A stretch of DNA of 64,000 nucleotides from the NCBI GenBank assembly GCA_020073465.1, contig JAIQFC010000016.1, forward strand, positions 62,001 through 126,000, given 5' to 3'. Below are positions 61,225 to 64,000 of the stretch, in pieces. Numbering within the stretch: position 1 is the stretch's first letter; every line of letters begins with the position of its first letter. The position numbers were made by a program, and so were the translations under genes. Source of the DNA: Terriglobia bacterium (GTDB lineage Bacteria > Acidobacteriota > Terriglobia > Terriglobales > Acidobacteriaceae). The notes below the pieces were generated by a model. It did no database searches. It was given only the letters and a program-made list of their open reading frames with translations, and was not told the DNA's origin.

Positions 61225-61500
61225 ATGGCACATACGGTCTTTTGCGTGAAGTTGAAGCGGGAATTGCCCGGGTTGGACGAGCTTCCGTTTGATAACGACT
61301 TGGGCAAGAAGGTGTATGACAACGTCTCCCAGGAAGCCTGGCGGATGTGGATGGAGCACTGCAAGATGCTGCTCAACGAGTACCGGCTGAATCCGGCGCG
61401 CCGCGAGGATCAAGAAGTCATCGTGAAGCAACTGGAGATGTATTTCTTCGGAGAAGGCGCGGCCGTACCTAAGGAATACGTGCCGCCGGCGCCGAAGTAG
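61225..61500 (+). CDS. yggX: YggX-like Fe(II)-trafficking/oxidative damage protection protein
   Basis: 91 aa, the family's normal length. The start MAHTVFCVKLKRELPGLD with the conserved Cys7, LGKKVYDNVSQEAWRMWMEHCKMLLNEYRLN, and EMYFFGE match YggX. YggX protects iron-sulfur proteins from oxidants and is linked to iron traffic in the cytoplasm. GAGGAAGGG lies just upstream of the ATG. It stands alone between the RAYT region and the phosphoesterase gene. Confidence 0.9.
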   Translation: MAHTVFCVKLKRELPGLDELPFDNDLGKKVYDNVSQEAWRMWMEHCKMLLNEYRLNPARREDQEVIVKQLEMYFFGEGAAVPKEYVPPAPK

Positions 61501-61546
61501 GTCTGGCTCGGAATCTTGAACACGCCGGCGCTACAAGCCCCCCTGT

Positions 61547-61566
61547 AGTCAGCGTATGCTGACTTT
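61547..61566 (+). terminator. Weak terminator after yggX
   Basis: AGTCAGC-GTAT-GCTGACT followed by TT. The stem is seven bases and the T-run short. It lies about 50 bases after the stop. Confidence 0.3.
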
Positions 61567-61712
61567 GATGATGCGCATTCACGCTGCTGTAACAATCCGC
61601 AGGAGTCCAGCAGTAGAAACCGTGTAACGGCTGGTTGCTTCGGGAGTTACTCTTGCACGATTTTAGTACACATTTCATCACCCCTTAACATATCCCTGCT
61701 ACAACCAGGGGT

Positions 61713-62522
61713 ATGGATCCGCACGTGTACAACACGCTGATCCTCTCGGACCTGCACCTGGGTGCAGAGACGAGTCATGCGCGCGAAGCCACGCGCGTGC
61801 TCAAGGAGAATCGCTTCCAGCGGCTGATCCTGCTGGGCGACATTTTCGCTGACCTCAACTTTGCCCGCCTGACCAAAGAGCACTGGAAGTTTCTGGGATA
61901 CATCCGCAAGCTGTCGAACCCCAAGCGCAATGTGGAAGTGGTCTGGGTGGAAGGCAATCACGACCACGGGCTGACCAACATCATGTCGCACCTGGTGGGC
62001 GTGCGGGTCTACCAGCAGTATGCTTGGGACTACGACGGGAGACGGCACCTGGCGATCCATGGGCATCAGTTTGATGGGTTCCAGGTGAACCGGGTGAGGT
62101 TGAGCCGGTGGGGGACCTCGCTCTACCTGCAATTGCAGAAGCTGGACTTCAGGCGTAAGCCCTTGACGCGGCTGATTGACCGGCTGAACACGCGCTGGCT
62201 GCGGATGTCGCCGAAGGTCGCGGCGGGTGCGCTGGCGCATGCGCGGCAGCATGACGCGGAACGAATTTTTTGTGGGCACACGCATGAAGCGTTGCACACC
62301 GAACAGGACGGGATTGACTACTACAACGCAGGCGGGTGGGTGGATTCCCGGCTGACGTATTTGACGATTGATGAAGAAGGAGTGCGCATCCATGAATACG
62401 ACGAACGAGCTGACCATCGTGATTCCGGCGAAGGACGAGGCGAAGCTGATCCCGCGTTTGCTGACTTCGCTGACGAAGCAGGACTACTCGAAGATGCCGA
62501 GTACGAGAGTGTTGGTCGCTGA
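61713..62522 (+). CDS. LpxH-like metallophosphoesterase
   Basis: 269 aa. All motifs of calcineurin-like phosphoesterases are present: SDLHLG, GDIF, GNHDH, HGHQFD and GHTH. The sequence resembles UDP-2,3-diacylglucosamine diphosphatase-type proteins of the LpxH/LpxH2 group, possibly acting in lipid A or another lipid-linked pathway. The last 40 or so residues (EYDERADHRDSGEG onward) are acidic and encoded in the overlap with the next gene. They look like an extension caused by loss of an earlier stop. The substrate is not determined. Confidence 0.83.
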   Translation: MDPHVYNTLILSDLHLGAETSHAREATRVLKENRFQRLILLGDIFADLNFARLTKEHWKFLGYIRKLSNPKRNVEVVWVEGNHDHGLTNIMSHLVGVRVYQQYAWDYDGRRHLAIHGHQFDGFQVNRVRLSRWGTSLYLQLQKLDFRRKPLTRLIDRLNTRWLRMSPKVAAGALAHARQHDAERIFCGHTHEALHTEQDGIDYYNAGGWVDSRLTYLTIDEEGVRIHEYDERADHRDSGEGRGEADPAFADFADEAGLLEDAEYESVGR

Positions 62523-63111
62523 CGCGAACTCGACGGATGGCACGCCTGAAATCGTGATGAGCTTCCGGGACCGGCTGAACGTGAGCGTGATTCGCGGCGG
62601 GATGCCGTCGGTGGGGCGCAATCGTGGTGCGGCGCAGGCGGAAAGCGAGTATGTGCTGTTTCTGGATGCGGATATTGAACTCGCGCATTCCTCGCTGCTG
62701 CGGCGGTGCATGGAGCGGGCGCAGCGCGCTCAGCTACACTGCGTGACCACGAACATCCTGTGCCGCGACGGAAACTGGATTGACCGCCTCTTCTATGCAG
62801 GCAATGATTTCTTCCAGTACCTGTCGTGTTTGCACCGTCCGTTTGCGACCGGGATGTTCATGCTGTTTGAAACGAAGAAGTTCCGCGAGCTCGGCGGCTT
62901 TCACGAGCAGGTGCTGTTTGCGGAGGACTACCTTCTCAGCCAGCAGGTGGAGCGCAAGCGCTTCACCATCGTGCGCGGCGGGGTCTACACCACCAACCGG
63001 CGTTTTCAACGCATGGGGCATCTGCGAGTGGGGTGGTTGTTCCTGAAGACGGCGCTGAACTTCTGGAACGAGGACTACTTTCTGCGGGATCACAAGTACT
63101 GGCAGACCTAG
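62392..63111 (+). CDS. GT2-family glycosyltransferase
   Basis: 239 aa from ATG 62392, which has GAAGGAG upstream; ORF-track ATG 62368 is less well placed. The GT-A fold text is present: LTIVIPAKDEAKLIPRLLTSL, VLVADANSTDGT, GRNRGAAQAESEYVLFLDADIEL (the metal-binding DAD) and GGFHEQVLFAEDYLLSQQ. No transmembrane segment is obvious. It overlaps the end of the phosphoesterase gene by 131 bases in another frame, so the two are probably co-expressed, perhaps in glycolipid or envelope sugar synthesis. The acceptor is unknown. Confidence 0.85.
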   Translation: MNTTNELTIVIPAKDEAKLIPRLLTSLTKQDYSKMPSTRVLVADANSTDGTPEIVMSFRDRLNVSVIRGGMPSVGRNRGAAQAESEYVLFLDADIELAHSSLLRRCMERAQRAQLHCVTTNILCRDGNWIDRLFYAGNDFFQYLSCLHRPFATGMFMLFETKKFRELGGFHEQVLFAEDYLLSQQVERKRFTIVRGGVYTTNRRFQRMGHLRVGWLFLKTALNFWNEDYFLRDHKYWQT

Positions 63112-63176
63112 TGCGCGGAGTGCTGACGCCCGAGTCCCCGTGATGGAGGTTAAAAGCCATCTCACAAATAGGTTTT

Positions 63177-63385
63177 GGGAAGGGCACGACTTCCAGCCGT
63201 GCCGTTCCAAGGACCAGGAAGGATCGGGCTTTGGCCACTGGGGTCATCCGAAGGCGTGCCCCGCCTGCATTTAGGAATGGCTTTGTAGTCTCGTCTCGTA
63301 GATGGGAAGTCCCTCAGGGGCTGAAGCCCTCCATCTCAATTGACGCGAAGCGGCACGGCTGGAAGCCGTGCCCTTCCCGATTCCA
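63177..63385. repeat. Two REP elements in the 358-base gap before the prohibitin gene
   Basis: One hairpin is GGCACGACT-TCC-AGCCGTGCC (63183-63203, one mismatch). The second is GGCACGGCT-GGA-AGCCGTGCC (63352-63372), preceded by CAGGGGCTGAAGCCCT. They face opposite ways, as a BIME-like pair. No gene is seen between 63112 and 63469. Confidence 0.75.
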
Positions 63386-63469
63386 GAAACGGAAACCCGA
63401 TTCTTCGGTCCTCACGAGTTACTTATCTCGACCACCCGTCTGCTCTACAATCGCGTCGGGAGAATTGAC

Positions 63470-64000
63470 ATGACGATATTTGATCCAACTCGGGGCCGAG
63501 TTATCGATGGAGGCGGCGGGCGCGGTCTGCTCCGGCTGATAGGCCTGGGCGTTGCGGCATTCGTACTCGTGATCCTATTGTTCAACTCGGTCACTACCGT
63601 TAAAACCGGTCACGTGGGCGTGCTCACATTCTTCAACAAGGTGACGGGCGAGACTCTGGGTGAGGGCATCCATCTCATCAATCCGCTGAAGGCCAACCAC
63701 GAAATGTCGATTCAGACACAGACGCTGAAGGAATCTGCCAGCGTGCCTTCCAGCGAAGGCCTGATGATAAGCCTCGACACCTCGCTCATTTATCACCTCA
63801 ATCCCGACCGCGCGGCGGAGCTCTATCAAAGGACCGGAGCCGACTACGAGGATAAGGTGATCGATCCCAATTTGCGCTCCGCCATTCGTGAGGCCACCGC
63901 CTCGCACAGCGCCAACGCCCTCTACACCGGCGAACGCGAAACGGTGGCCAAGCAGATTTACGACCAGGTCACCACCCAACTGAATCAGCGCGGCCTGATT
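63470..64000 (+). CDS. Prohibitin/SPFH (Band 7) family protein, N-terminal part
   Basis: The frame is open to the window end (177 codons visible), which is why the ORF track omits it. One N-terminal membrane helix (LLRLIGLGVAAFVLVILLFNSV) is followed by the SPFH domain: TVKTGHVGVLTFFNKVTGETLGEGIHLINPL, LDTSLIYHL, YQRTGADYEDKVIDPNLRSAIREATA. Prohibitins form large membrane-bound rings and organise membrane domains and proteases such as FtsH. TACAAT (63446-63451) and GGGAGA lie upstream of the ATG. Confidence 0.87.
   Translation, partial: MTIFDPTRGRVIDGGGGRGLLRLIGLGVAAFVLVILLFNSVTTVKTGHVGVLTFFNKVTGETLGEGIHLINPLKANHEMSIQTQTLKESASVPSSEGLMISLDTSLIYHLNPDRAAELYQRTGADYEDKVIDPNLRSAIREATASHSANALYTGERETVAKQIYDQVTTQLNQRGLI

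Overview
The window looks like a chromosomal segment of an Acidobacteriota bacterium, probably class Terriglobia. This is inferred from the gene families, not from a marker gene: an Oar-like TonB-dependent receptor with a carboxypeptidase-regulatory N-terminus, an Acidobacteria-type VWA protein, many ASPIC/UnbV (CRTAC1-like) FG-GAP proteins paired with TPR proteins, a DUF5916 protein, a rich set of glycoside hydrolases, and GTCATCCTGAGC-type dispersed repeats. No rRNA, tRNA, CRISPR array or prophage was seen.

Layout. 1-27.5 kb: the end of a TPR gene and a GH115 glycosidase, then an envelope/secretome region. It holds five ASPIC/UnbV FG-GAP proteins (one fused to a parvulin domain), five TPR proteins, a CusF-SCO1 copper protein, a VWA protein and an Oar-like outer-membrane receptor. 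27.5-39.3 kb: a hemicellulose side-chain locus (GH51-like, LacI regulator, GH42, GH31, GH3). A seven-haem cytochrome gene is embedded in it, flanked by degraded copies of the same glycosidase/LacI gene ends. 39.3-46 kb: a minus-strand gene cluster that reads as an uncharacterised RiPP-type peptide-maturation system (nucleotidyltransferase, radical SAM/SPASM, PqqD-like, HprK-like kinase, Ser/His signal-peptidase-like protease, large exported protein). It includes a 56-codon precursor gene that the ORF track misses. 46-64 kb: mostly housekeeping and stress genes: GAF-alpha-glucan phosphorylase, a truncated LacI, 2,4-dienoyl-CoA reductase-like SDR, SUMF1-like, YdeI-like, ThiE/TenI-like, a membrane TPR protein, DUF5916, UBP zinc finger, DksA/TraR-like, M28 peptidase, GvpL/F-like, a REP-associated transposase with its REPs, YggX, a metallophosphoesterase, a GT2 glycosyltransferase and the start of a prohibitin.

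How things fit together. In the peptide cluster, the 56-aa precursor has a YxxP leader motif of the type bound by PqqD-like domains and a short C-terminal segment with two cysteines. Its stop overlaps the start codon of the signal-peptidase-like gene (ATGA), and the PqqD gene is ATGA-coupled on both sides to the kinase and radical SAM genes. In the sugar region, near-identical LacI-type palindromes (GTTAACGTTAAC / GTGTACGTTAAC) lie before the VWA gene, the TonB receptor and lacI itself, and a cre-like site lies between GH31 and GH3. This suggests a small sugar regulon joining outer-membrane functions to glycosidases. A perfect TGTGA-N6-TCACA site sits about 42 bp upstream of a predicted start point for the DksA/TraR-like gene.

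Several ORF-track starts are artefacts of dispersed repeats read as protein. I moved those starts using Shine-Dalgarno sequences and signal peptides. All functions are assigned by reading motifs; no database search was run.
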